NCBI GenBank assembly: GCA_052168315.1
Contig: JBQLZO010000062.1
Span: 1 to 64,000, forward strand
DNA length: 64,000 nt
Source of the DNA: JBQLZO01 sp052168315
GTDB lineage: Bacteria > Planctomycetota > Phycisphaerae > Phycisphaerales > UBA1924
Direction: 5' to 3'
The notes beneath the pieces are model-generated. The model was not told where the DNA came from. It saw only the letters and a list, made by a program, of their open reading frames with translations, and ran no database searches. Position numbers and translations under genes: made by a program. Below, in pieces: positions 44,772-54,200 of the stretch. How positions within the stretch are numbered: position 1 is the first letter of the stretch; each line of letters begins with the position of its first letter.

Positions 44772-45037
44772 GGCGAGGCTCCTTCGCGGGACGGCCTGGT
44801 GCCCGTCCGCCGGTTCGGATTCAGTGTAGCACCATCGGTCGAACACGGTCGACCATTGGTGATACGGAACCCGGGATGCAACGGTTCATCGACCGATCCG
44901 AGTTATTGGGCATCGATTCCAGAGGGCTCCCGCCCCGAGCGGTCTTCCCGACCATTCCGCCCCGCGCCGCTATCCTCCCACCGCCGGGGCCCGTGCCCCG
45001 CGATTCTCACTCCCGGAACCCGAGGCGACGCGCGACC

Positions 45038-45607
45038 ATGGCGATCCGCTCCGAAGACATCAAGCACCTGTCCCGCCCCCGGCTCAACGCCGCCGAGAGC
45101 GTGTACATCCCCGAGGCCATCCGCGGCTTCGGCACGACCATGCGGCACTTTTTCACCTCCTTCGGGCAGTCCAAGCTCCCCATCCTCGGCGCTTCCAAGA
45201 CCACCCGCGTCCTGCAGTATCCCGAGGAGCGTAAGGAGCACTTCAAGCCCGAGGATGGCGGCATGGAGGTCTCGAACTTCCGCGCGGTCCATCGCCTGAA
45301 CAAGGATGAGCAGGGGCGGGTCAAGTGCGTCGCGTGCATGATGTGCCCGACGATCTGCCCGGCCAACTGCATCCACATCGAGGCCGCCGAGTCGCCGTGG
45401 GACGACCGGGAGAAGTACCCCGCCAAGTTCGAGATCGACGAGCTCCGCTGCATCTTCTGCGGCATGTGCGAGGAAGCCTGCCCGGTCGATGCGATCGAGC
45501 TCACGCCGGCCTACGACATCGTCGGGCTCTCGCGCCAGGAGATGATCTTCGACAAGCGCAAGCTGCTGCAGATGTACGACCTGACGATCGAGCAGAAGCC
45601 GATGTGA
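45038..45607 (+). CDS. nuoI: NADH-quinone oxidoreductase subunit I
   Basis: A 189-residue ferredoxin-like subunit of respiratory complex I, carrying clusters N6a and N6b. Two complete 4Fe-4S motifs are present: CVACMMCPTICP (about residues 99-110) and CIFCGMCEEACP (about 138-149), with YPAKFEIDELRC between, as is usual for NuoI. The N-terminal amphipathic part (AIRGFGTTMRHFF) associates with the membrane arm. The ATG at 45038 is chosen for this N-terminus. Its stop overlaps the start of queC by one base (TGATG). No other nuo gene is in the window, so it is either an outlying copy or this genome has dispersed nuo genes. Confidence 0.92.
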   Translation: MAIRSEDIKHLSRPRLNAAESVYIPEAIRGFGTTMRHFFTSFGQSKLPILGASKTTRVLQYPEERKEHFKPEDGGMEVSNFRAVHRLNKDEQGRVKCVACMMCPTICPANCIHIEAAESPWDDREKYPAKFEIDELRCIFCGMCEEACPVDAIELTPAYDIVGLSRQEMIFDKRKLLQMYDLTIEQKPM

Positions 45608-46377
45608 TGGAAGGGCCCGACCGGTTGGCGCTGCCCTCCGACGACATTGCCTCACAACCCAGGGCCGTCGTGCTGCTCTCCGGCGGGCTCGACAGCGCGA
45701 CCGTGCTCGCCATCGCGCGAGAGCGGGGCTTCGCGTGCCACTGCCTGTGCTTCGACTACGGGCAGCGGCACCGGCACGAGCTGCCGGCCGCGAAGGCGGT
45801 CGCCGAGGCGCTCGGCGCCGCCGAACTCCGCGTGCTGAGCATTGATCTCCGCGCCATCGGCGGCTCGGCCCTCACCGCCGACATCGCCGTGCCCAAGGAC
45901 CGCGACGACACCGTGCTCAACAACAACAGCGCGATCCCCATCACCTATGTCCCCGCGCGGAACCTGGTGTTCCTCTCGCTCGCCGTCGGGTACGCCGAGG
46001 TGCTCGGCGCGGTCGACCTGTTCATCGGTGTCAACGCGCTGGACTACTCCGGGTATCCGGACTGCCGACCCGAGTTCATCAACGCGTTCGCCCGCACCGC
46101 CGCGCTGGCGACCAGGGCCGGCGTCGAAGACAAGCAGGCCCACGCGGATGGCGCTGATCACTTCCGGATCCACGCGCCGCTCATCGACATGACCAAGGCG
46201 CAGATCATCGAAGCGGGCACACGCCTCGGCGTCGACTACGCGCTGACCCACTCCTGCTACGACCCCGATGAACGCGGGCTCGCGTGCGGTCGCTGCGACT
46301 CGTGTGTGCTCCGGCGGCGCGGCTTCCGGGAGGCGCGCATCCCGGACCCGACGCGCTACGCCGCCCCGATCGGGTAG
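45607..46377 (+). CDS. queC: 7-cyano-7-deazaguanine synthase QueC
   Basis: A 256-residue ATP-dependent ligase that makes preQ0 from 7-carboxy-7-deazaguanine in queuosine synthesis. The PP-loop is VVLLSGGLDSATVL (about residues 21-34). FDYGQRHRHEL and YVPARNLVFLSLAVGYAEVL follow. A zinc site is formed by THSCYDP and GLACGRCDSCVLRRRGF at the C-terminus. All these are QueC signatures. The ATG overlaps the stop of nuoI, so the two are co-transcribed. Other que genes are not in view. Confidence 0.95.
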   Translation: MEGPDRLALPSDDIASQPRAVVLLSGGLDSATVLAIARERGFACHCLCFDYGQRHRHELPAAKAVAEALGAAELRVLSIDLRAIGGSALTADIAVPKDRDDTVLNNNSAIPITYVPARNLVFLSLAVGYAEVLGAVDLFIGVNALDYSGYPDCRPEFINAFARTAALATRAGVEDKQAHADGADHFRIHAPLIDMTKAQIIEAGTRLGVDYALTHSCYDPDERGLACGRCDSCVLRRRGFREARIPDPTRYAAPIG

Positions 46378-46573
46378 CCCACTCTCCACCCGGCTCAGCG
46401 CGCCGCGCTCTGAACACAACGCTCGCGCTTCCTTCACCGTTCTTGAGCGTGAATCTCACGCGAACGGGGGTGCCCGCTGTTTCCGTCGCCGCGATAGTGG
46501 GCGGCCTCGATCGCCGTGCGCGCCCGTCCGCGCGCCGGCATCCGCACACCGGAGACACGGGAGAGAGAGCACC

Positions 46574-49117
46574 ATGATCCGATTCGCCTCCGCCGCCTGC
46601 GCGGCGTTGATGCTGGCAGGCGCTGCCAGCGCGCAGCTGACCATCACCGAGATCTGGCCCGGCGGGCTGAACGGCTCCGAGACCACCGCCGACTGGTTCG
46701 AGCTGACCAACCTCGGCACGGAGACCATCACCGGCATCGACACGCTGTACTTCGATGACAACTCGAACGATCCCACCGCGAACTCGCCGCTCGTCGGCAT
46801 CGCCGAGATCGCGCCGGGCGAGTCGGTGGTTTTCCTGGTCTCGTGGGAGGACGAATTCGCCTCGGAGGCGGACGCGATCACCGCGTTCACCGATGTGTGG
46901 GGCGCGGGCCTGCTCGCGGGCGTGCAGATCGGCACCATCACCGGGGGCGCCGGGCTCTCGGGCGGCGGCGATCAGGTCAACATCTTCGATGGCAACACGA
47001 TCGGCGCGGCGCAGATCGCCTCGCAGACCTATGTCTTTGCGAGCGCAGAGTCCTGGTTCTGGAACCCAGACACCATGTCGTGGAACGATGAGCTCTCGGT
47101 GCTCGGGCTCTTCGGCGCGGTGCAGTCGGCCCTCCCCGCGGCGCTGGGCCCGGATGAGTTCTCGGTCGGATCACCCGGATTCGTCGATGGCGAGACCATC
47201 ATCCCCGTGCCGACCGACCTGGTGATCACCGAGATCTGGCCCGCCGGGCTCCCCGGGGCCGAGTCGATCTCCGACTGGTTCGAGCTGACCAACCTCGGCG
47301 ACAGCCCCGTCAACTTCGTTGATTCGTTCTTCTATGACGACAACTCCGCCGATCCGACCATCGGCGCGCCGCTGACCGGCATCTCGACCATCGCGCCGGG
47401 CGAGTCCGTGATCTTCCTGGTCTCGTGGGAGGATGGCTTCGCCACCGAGCAGGAAGCGCTGGATGCGTTCGTCGCGTTCTGGGGCGCCAGCGCGCTGGGC
47501 GGCACGCAGGTCGGCACGGTCACCGGCGGCGCCGGGCTGGGCAACGGCGATGCGGTGAACCTCTTCACCTCGAACCAGGTCGATGCGGCGCTGTTCGCAT
47601 CGCAGTCGTACCCCGCCGGCGGGTCCGAAGAGAGCTACATCTGGAACCCGCTGACGATGTCGTGGAACGAGGAGCTGGCCGTGCTAGGCGTGTTCGGCGC
47701 GTTCGCGTCGCTCGCCCCGGCGACCGACGATCCCGCGGTGGGCCCGGCGATCGCCTCGCCCGGCGCGATCGACGGCCTGCCCCCGGAGCCCACGCTCCCG
47801 CTGACGATCACCGAGATCTGGTCCGGCGGGCTGGCCGGCGATGAGAATCTGCCCGACTGGTTCGAGCTGACCAACCTCACCGAGGCCGCGTTCACCGCCG
47901 CCGACACGCTCTTCTACGACGACGACTCGGGCGACCCCACCGTCGGCGATGCGCTGAGCGGCATCACCGAGATCGCGCCCGGCGAGTCGGTCGTGTACCT
48001 CGTCGCGTGGGAGGGCCAGTTCGCCGCCGCGCAGGATGCCATCGATGCGTTCATCGCCGCGTTCGCGCCGGAGGTGCTTGATGGCGTGCAGGTCGGCGTC
48101 GTCATCGGCGGCGCGGGGCTGGGCAGCGGGGATGCCGTGAACATCTTCGATTCGTCGATGCCCGGCGCCGGGCTCGTCGCTTCGCAGGCGTATCTTTCGG
48201 GCGGCACAGAGGAGAGCTGGGTCTGGAACCCGGACACCATGTCGTGGAACGATGAGCTGGCGGTCGAGGGCGTGTTCGGCGCGGTCGCCTCGCTGATCCC
48301 CGCATCGAACGATCCGACCGTCGGCCCGGTGATCGCGTCTCCGGGCGCGGTCGATGGCGAGGAGGCGCCCCCGGTCCTCCCGCTGACGATCACGGAGATC
48401 TGGGCCGGCGGGCTCGCGGGCGCCGAGACGATCCCGGACTGGTTCGAGCTGACGAATCTCGGCGAGGCCGACTACCTCGGCACCGACTCGCTGTACTACG
48501 ACGACGACTCCGGCGATCCGACCGTTGATGATCAGATCCTCGGGCTCAGCGGCATCGCCATCGGCGAGACCGTGGTGGTGCTGACCAGCCTCGACGGCAT
48601 GACACCGGGCGATGCGATCCAGAACTTCATCGATGTCTGGGGCGCGGGCAACATCCCCGCTGGCACGCAGATCGGGTACATCGAGAACGGCGCCGGGCTC
48701 GGCGGCGGCGGCGATGGCGTGACCGTGTTCGACGGGAACACCGCCGGCGCGAACCTCGTCGCGGCCCAGTCTTATCCCATCGCCGGGTTCCCGGAGAGCT
48801 ATGTCTGGAACCCGGACACCATGTCGTGGAACGATGAGATCGCCGTGGCGGGCGTGTTCGGCGCGTTCGCCTCGGCCCTTCCGGCCGCGACGGGCCCGGA
48901 TGAGCCGGGCATCGGCTCGCCGGGCATCATCGATGGCGTGCCGCCCGTCGGCCCGGACCTGGACAACGATGGCGATGTCGACTCCGACGACCTGTCGATC
49001 CTGCTGGGCGATTTCGGGTGCACCGCCGGTCCGGGGCTGTGCGCCGGCGACACCGATGGCGATGGCGACACCGACTCGGACGACCTCGGCGCGCTCCTGA
49101 GCGCCTTCGGCTCCTGA
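46574..49117 (+). CDS. Secreted protein with four lamin-tail-like repeats and dockerin tail
   Basis: An 847-residue secreted protein. Signal peptide: AACAALMLAGAASA. The body consists of four repeats of exactly 194 residues, each beginning L-[TV]-ITEIW-x-[AG]-GL and continuing DWFELTNLG and APGESVVFLVSWE, with WNPDTMSWNDEL in the last quarter. The opening ITEIW...DWFELTN pattern is that of lamin-tail-type immunoglobulin-like domains of bacterial surface proteins. The C-terminus has DNDGDVDSDDLSILLGDFG and GDGDTDSDDLGALLSAFG, dockerin-like repeats. ATG at 46574 follows GGGAGAGAGAGC. It is probably a surface or extracellular adhesion/structural protein. Confidence 0.87.
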   Translation: MIRFASAACAALMLAGAASAQLTITEIWPGGLNGSETTADWFELTNLGTETITGIDTLYFDDNSNDPTANSPLVGIAEIAPGESVVFLVSWEDEFASEADAITAFTDVWGAGLLAGVQIGTITGGAGLSGGGDQVNIFDGNTIGAAQIASQTYVFASAESWFWNPDTMSWNDELSVLGLFGAVQSALPAALGPDEFSVGSPGFVDGETIIPVPTDLVITEIWPAGLPGAESISDWFELTNLGDSPVNFVDSFFYDDNSADPTIGAPLTGISTIAPGESVIFLVSWEDGFATEQEALDAFVAFWGASALGGTQVGTVTGGAGLGNGDAVNLFTSNQVDAALFASQSYPAGGSEESYIWNPLTMSWNEELAVLGVFGAFASLAPATDDPAVGPAIASPGAIDGLPPEPTLPLTITEIWSGGLAGDENLPDWFELTNLTEAAFTAADTLFYDDDSGDPTVGDALSGITEIAPGESVVYLVAWEGQFAAAQDAIDAFIAAFAPEVLDGVQVGVVIGGAGLGSGDAVNIFDSSMPGAGLVASQAYLSGGTEESWVWNPDTMSWNDELAVEGVFGAVASLIPASNDPTVGPVIASPGAVDGEEAPPVLPLTITEIWAGGLAGAETIPDWFELTNLGEADYLGTDSLYYDDDSGDPTVDDQILGLSGIAIGETVVVLTSLDGMTPGDAIQNFIDVWGAGNIPAGTQIGYIENGAGLGGGGDGVTVFDGNTAGANLVAAQSYPIAGFPESYVWNPDTMSWNDEIAVAGVFGAFASALPAATGPDEPGIGSPGIIDGVPPVGPDLDNDGDVDSDDLSILLGDFGCTAGPGLCAGDTDGDGDTDSDDLGALLSAFGS
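46637..48964 (+). repeat. Four tandem 582-bp coding repeats
   Basis: Repeat units start at 46637, 47219, 47801 and 48383, always exactly 582 bp apart. An internal marker (TGGAACCC, before ATGTCGTGGAACGA) occurs at 47060, 47642, 48224 and 48806 with the same spacing. The fourth unit ends at the start of the dockerin region (48965). No unit has gained or lost a codon. Confidence 0.92.
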
Positions 49118-49160
49118 GCCGGCCAGCGCCCGCAACGCGGGCCGCCGCACACACAAACAC

Positions 49161-49198
49161 CGCCGCGCCGGCCCAACGGCCATCGCGGCGTTTCTGTT
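49161..49198 (+). terminator. Hairpin terminator
   Basis: CGCCGCG (49161-49167) pairs with CGCGGCG (49184-49190), with an inner GGCC-CAAC-GGCC hairpin, followed by TTTCTGTT. It lies 44 bp after the stop of the lamin-tail-repeat gene. Confidence 0.65.
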
Positions 49199-49289
49199 CC
49201 CCTCGCACATCCGGCGGCGCGCGCTGCACAGGCGCGCCGCCCGCGAGACCACGCCCACGCACAGGGGCCACAACCCGGAGGAGCCACCC

Positions 49290-50174
49290 ATGATGATGCT
49301 TGCAGCCATCGCGGCTTGCGCCGTTGCCGCGTCCGTCCACGCCATGCCCACCAAGATCGACCTGGGCGACTACCACCTCAGCGCGACCCACGCCCTCCCG
49401 CCCGTCGCGGCGTCGGAGGCCTCGGCCGTGACATGGAACTGGGACACCGGCACGCTGTTCGTCCTGGGCGATGAGGGCGATGCCATCGTCGAGGTCTCGA
49501 CCACCGGGCGGCAGCTCTCGGTCATGAGCCTGACCAACTTCCAGGACACCGAGGCGCTGACCTACATCGGCAATGGCCAGTTCGTCATGGGCGAGGAGCG
49601 CACGCAGGACCTGTTCCAGCTCGCCTACACGCCGGGCGCGACCGTCGACATCAACGACCTCGACGCCGTCTCGATCGGCCCCACCGTCGGGAACATCGGA
49701 CTCGAGGGCGTCTCGTACGACCCGCTCACCGGCCAGCTGATCACCGTGAAGGAGAAGCTGCCCCAGCTCATCCTTAGCGTCGATGCGGACTTCTCGGATG
49801 AGACCGCGACCATCGAGGAGTTGTTCGACCCCTCCACGCTGGCACTGCTCGATCTCTCCGATGTGCAGGCGCTCTCGACCGTGCCCTCGCTGGCGGGCAC
49901 GCCGGACGGCGAGAACCTGCTGATCTTCAGCCAGGAGTCGCGGATGCTGCTGGAGGTCGGGCGCGACGGCACGATCCACAGCTTCTTCGACTTCGCGGCC
50001 ATCACCGCCGACGCCGAGGGCGTGACCATCGCGCCCGACGGCACGATCTACATTGTTGGCGAGGCCCCGGCGCTGTATGTGCTGAGCCCCAACATCCCGA
50101 CCCCGGGCACGCTCGCCCCCCTCGCGGGCGCCCTCGCCCTGATCACCACCCGCCGGCGGCGGCGGCAGCGCTGA
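49290..50174 (+). CDS. SdiA-regulated-domain-like exported protein with PTPG-CTERM
   Basis: A 294-residue exported protein with a beta-propeller-like body resembling the SdiA-regulated family: ASAVTWNWDTGTLFVLGDEG DAIVEVSTTG, then FQDTEALTYIG, IGLEGVSYDPLTGQLITVKEK and AEGVTIAPDGTIYIVGE. These recurrent D-x-x-T-G-x-L-[FI]-V segments are blades. A short signal peptide (AAIAACAVAASVHA) precedes it. The C-terminus is NIPTPGTLAPLAGALALITT plus RRRRRQR, a PTPG-type sorting tail. It is the last chromosomal gene before the island, 12 bp from the truncated tRNA. Confidence 0.85.
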   Translation: MMMLAAIAACAVAASVHAMPTKIDLGDYHLSATHALPPVAASEASAVTWNWDTGTLFVLGDEGDAIVEVSTTGRQLSVMSLTNFQDTEALTYIGNGQFVMGEERTQDLFQLAYTPGATVDINDLDAVSIGPTVGNIGLEGVSYDPLTGQLITVKEKLPQLILSVDADFSDETATIEELFDPSTLALLDLSDVQALSTVPSLAGTPDGENLLIFSQESRMLLEVGRDGTIHSFFDFAAITADAEGVTIAPDGTIYIVGEAPALYVLSPNIPTPGTLAPLAGALALITTRRRRRQR

Positions 50175-50185
50175 GCGAACGAAAG

Positions 50186-50227
50186 TGGCGATGGGTGGGC
50201 TCGAACCACCGACCTGCGGGTTATGAA
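50186..50227 (-). pseudogene. Truncated tRNA-Met (CAT) 3' half, attachment site
   Basis: On the minus strand the sequence runs from an anticodon loop TTCATAA (anticodon CAT) through the 3' anticodon stem CCCGC, variable loop AGGTC, T-stem GGTGG with loop TTCGAGC and CCACC, to acceptor strand CATCGCC and discriminator A. Upstream of the loop the expected pairing GCGGG is replaced by unrelated sequence (the plus strand reads TCCGA), and no D-arm or 5' acceptor follows. It is thus a 42-base 3' fragment, as left at the integrase-distal end of an element inserted into a tRNA gene. CCA is not encoded. Confidence 0.85.
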
Positions 50228-50477
50228 TCCGAACGGAGCCAGTGATGGCGCGCACGATGAGACGGCAAGACAAGATGTTTTCGGCGATGCGCCCAATCCG
50301 AGCGCCTCCGCTGGGGGCCATACTGGGCACTTACCCGATGCGATCGGGTGCAACGACCCCGACCTGATGCGCGTGGTGGAGCGCTGGTCGGACCTGCCCG
50401 AGCACATTCGCCTGGCAGTCATCGCGCTGATCGGCACGCACCCGACCCCCGACACCCGACGCGATTCGAGATCGTGA
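50223..50477 (+). pseudogene. Possible integrase C-terminal remnant
   Basis: An 84-codon frame beginning inside the tRNA fragment. Its end, NDPDLMRVVERWSDLPEHIR LAVIALIGTHP, resembles the C-terminal tail I associate with tyrosine integrases of planctomycete islands (D-x-x-L-x-x-[VL]-x-x-x-W-x-x-LP-x-x-IR). The first 40 residues look non-coding. It may be the last piece of an older integrase left by a previous or tandem element. The family assignment is from memory of the pattern and needs a search. Confidence 0.35.
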
Positions 50478-51062
50478 GCGGTGTTCGTGTCGGGTTGGAA
50501 GACGCGAATGATGGCTGTGAGCGCTGAGGGCTCACGGATGCCCCCAACGACCCATCTCGGGCTGATGAGGCCGTCATGTCCGCAAGTGTCATTGAGGCGT
50601 GCTCTGATCCCACTCCTCGGTCGCCGATGCCTGTTTGTGCCGGGCCGACTCCGGTATCACGAGCCTCAGTCCCACGGGCGACCGTTGCCCACGGTGACAC
50701 TGAGGCCCCCATCACCCGGGAGCTCCATTCGTGTCGCGGCAGATTCTGAGAGTTCCAGGCACCCGCTCGACGCCCGCTCGATGACCCGCGCAAGGCCATT
50801 GCCCAGCAACTCGACCAGCTCCCGCCGCCGCTCGGGTTGTCAGATTCGCGCGGTGCATGCGATCCGCCCCGCGTTCCCTACGGATCGTCCGTCCATTGTG
50901 GATGCCTCCGCCCCCCCCCTCGGCCGTTCACCAATGGGGCGTGCATCCTCTATCTCTGTGGCAAGGGGTGGACTGTCGCAGTGGAGTTCCGAAGTCTCGG
51001 CTTGGGACGCGAGGGCCTGCCGAAGGCACCAATCGCCAGCAACTGATATCCTCGGAAACTAC
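50478..51062. other. Non-coding or decayed left end of island
   Basis: About 585 bp without a convincing intact gene. A short minus-strand frame (50666-50839) is described separately. A C-run near 50910 and two stem-forming segments are unremarkable. Probable promoter region for the rightward operon. Confidence 0.4.
50666..50839 (-). pseudogene. Short decayed frame, minus strand
   Basis: From 50839 to a TGA at 50668-50666 the minus strand encodes RRELVELLGNGLARVIERAS and ends ELPGDGGLSVTVGNGRPWD. There is no ATG or GTG in frame after the preceding stop. The amphipathic first half and regular composition look protein-like, unlike the other frames nearby. It resembles small proteins found in planctomycete mobile islands, but I cannot name a family. 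It may be the end of a gene disrupted by a frameshift. Confidence 0.25.
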
Positions 51063-51245
51063 ATGATCGGCCCGCAACAGGCATATCCATCCCCTCCGTC
51101 CCCCGAGGCGATGACCATCGACGACTTGGAAGACACCCTACAGGTCTCGAGTTCGTCGCTCGACAACCTCGCTCAAGACGGAACAGTACCTAGCCAGAAG
51201 GTCGGACGGCACTGGCACTTTTGTCGCGAAACGATCGTTCGCTGA
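51063..51245 (+). CDS. Small helix-turn-helix (excisionase-like) protein
   Basis: A 60-residue protein. Residues 16-60 form a MerR/excisionase-type winged helix: MTIDDLEDTLQVSSSSLDNL, then AQDGTVPSQKVGRHWHF, where the G-x-[VI]-P-x-x-K-V-G-R-x-W-x-F pattern is that of HTH_17/excisionase domains. It ends in RETIVR. It precedes the helicase gene by 22 bp and could regulate the defence operon. ATG at 51063 is the first in frame after the non-coding stretch; ATG at 51111 would also keep the domain. Confidence 0.7.
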   Translation: MIGPQQAYPSPPSPEAMTIDDLEDTLQVSSSSLDNLAQDGTVPSQKVGRHWHFCRETIVR

Positions 51246-51267
51246 TTTGACACATGGGAGAGAGGTG

Positions 51268-54200
51268 ATGGCGATGAACGATAGTACAAAGCAGGCCGGC
51301 AGCGAGCTGTTCATCGTCGATAACAGCGATCGTGATTGGAAAGTGGCTCGCTACCTGCGTGACTGGTGCCGACTGTCGTCCAGCATTGATATTGCGACCG
51401 GGAATTTCGAGATCGGCGCGCTCTTAGAGCTCGATGGCGATTGGCAGAAGGTCGATCGGTTTCGTATCTTGATGGGCAATGAAGTCACCCGGCGCACTAA
51501 GCAAGCGGTGATCGCCGGGCTGCGACAGATCAGGGATACACTTGATCGCAGCGTCGAAGCGGAAAAGGAACACAATGAATTTCTTGACGGCGTCCCTGCA
51601 GTCGTCGAATCCATGCGTGCCGGGAAGATCGCCGCGAAGGTGTACAGACGCGACAAGTTTCATGCGAAGGCCTACATTACTCGTGCCCGCGAAGAGGTCT
51701 TGGGCTCGTTCGCGCTCGTTGGCTCATCCAACTTCTCCCGCCCCGGCCTGACTGATAACATTGAGCTCAATGTGCAAATCACTGGGCGACAAGTGGCTGC
51801 GCTACAAGCTTGGTACGACGAGCACTGGAAGAATGCGGAGGACATCACCGCCGACCTGCTGCGAGTGCTCGAACGACACACGCGTGACTATACACCATTT
51901 GATGTATATGTACGGGCCTTGCAATGGCTCATCAGCGGGCACGAAATGACCGTCGATGAGTGGGAGCACCTCTCGCCTCAAGAAGGCGGCTCCCGCATGC
52001 TCCCGGTTCTCGATCAGTATCAGATCGATGGGTACAGAGCACTGATGAAGATCGCTCAACAGCACCGCGGGGCGTTCCTATGCGATGGGGTCGGCCTCGG
52101 CAAAACATTCATCGGACTCATGTTGATTGAGCGGCTGGCGGTCAAAGAAAGCAAACGAGTCGTGCTGTTCGCTCCCAAAGCGGCTGTCGAATCGGTATGG
52201 AAGCCAGCCATCCGTCGATATCTCCCTCATGTAGGCGGCCTCGCTGCGGGAGACTTCTCAAACCTCGTCATCTTCAGCCACACGGACCTGAGCCGCGGAG
52301 GCGACTTTCCGGAGCGTTTCAATCGGATTACAGAACTCGCTCACGCCGTGATCATCGACGAGGCGCATCACTTCCGGAATCCCGGCCGTAAGGCAGGCGG
52401 TGATGACGACGGTATCGAGCGGGATCTCAGTGGGCGTCTTGTCGGCACCAAGGGAAGGGGACCGTCGCGCTACCGAATTCTCGCGGATATGATCGCCGAC
52501 GGACCCAACCCAAAGAGCGTTTTCTTGCTGACAGCGACGCCAATCAATAACAAACTCGCGGATTTTCGCCATATGGCCGAGTTGTTTTCTGAGGGTCGCG
52601 ACGACTACTTCAGCAATATCGGGATTCATTCACTCCGAGGCCACTTCACCAAAATGGAGCGTGAGCTTCAGAAATTGACAGAGCATGCCGCTTCAGGTGA
52701 AGATGGAGTGGAATATGAAACCAATATGATCGAGGCGGAGCAGGTGCTTGTCGACGACTCGCTGTTCGGCGAACTTGTCGTGCAACGAAGCCGAAAATAT
52801 GCTGTTGAGAGCCAGAAGGCCGCCGGTGCCACCGCCGCCAGTTTCCCCGATCGCAAGCCGCCCCAGGTTGCAACATACTCGGTCAAGAAGACTTATGGCC
52901 ATCTGCTAGAAATGGTTGAGAAGGCATTTCACAAGGACAAGCCGCTCTTTTCTCTCGCCATCTATTACCCACTAGCCTACTACACCGGCGATGACCAATC
53001 GGTCGATGCCTTCGCCGAGAACCGCCAGAAGCAGGTTGTCGGGCTCATTCGAACCGGCTTCCTCAAGCGATTCGAGAGTTCGTCTTGGGCATTTGAGCGG
53101 TCCTGCGAACGACTGATGCTCAAGTTGCTTGCTTGGGCGACGAAGCACAGCTCGACCACCGCTCAGCAATCCCGCCTAGAGCGTTGGCGTCGGCAGAACA
53201 GTGACATCATCGAGTATGTTGAGCAGCACCAGTTCGAACTCTTCGGCGATCCGGAAGATGATCCAGAAGAAGATGTGATCACCGACGAGATGCTCGAAGC
53301 GATCGATGAGCTCGATCCGAACTCCTACGACCTCGACGCAATGCTCAGCGAGACCTTTCTCGATCTCGACGAAATCGTCCGCTTCCTCCAAGAAACCCGG
53401 AAGGTGCAACGGCGGCACACCGACGACAAGCTCAAGGCGCTGGTTAAGCTCATGAAGTCGGATCCGGTGCTGAAATCCGGCAAGGCCCTGATCTTCACCG
53501 AATTCGCTGACACTGCCCAGTACCTGGAGCGAGAGTTGAAGAGCGAGGGCATCGATGGCGTCACTCATATCGACAGCCAGACGAAGGGCAACAGGCTGGA
53601 CATCATCCGTCGATTCGCGCCGTACTACAACGACGCGTCATCGGCTGATCTCGAGAATCTATTCGGCACAACCGAGATCCGCGTCCTGATCTCCACCGAT
53701 GTTCTCTCTGAGGGCCTCAACCTCCAGGACTGCACCCGCCTCATAAACTACGACATCCACTGGAACCCAGTCCGCCTCATGCAGCGTATCGGCCGCGTTG
53801 ATCGGCGCATGAATCCCGAGATCGAAGCCCGCATGCTCGCCGACCACCCCGAGCTCAAGGGCCAGCGCGGCAAGATCGTGTACTGGAACTTTCTCCCGCC
53901 CGATGAACTCAACGATCTGCTTTCTCTGTACTCCCGAGTCACCCACAAGACCCTCCGCATCTCCAAGACGCTCGGCATCGAGCACGGCAAGCTGCTGAAG
54001 CCCGACGATAACTACGAGGTGCTCCGCGAGTTCACGCAGGAGTACGAGGGCGAGCTCAACACCATCGAATCCCTCGACATCGAGTTCCGCAACCTCCTTA
54101 AGGATCATCCTGATCTCGAAGAGAGACTCGCCGCGCTCCCGTTGCGGGTCTTCAGCGGAAAGGAGTCGCCCAGTCAAGGGACGCAAGCTGTCTTCTTCTG

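Noticed and set aside
50186..50260. A complete functional tRNA-Met gene
   Set aside because: The 5' anticodon strand does not pair with CCCGC and there is no D-arm or 5' acceptor strand, so it is a 3' fragment only.
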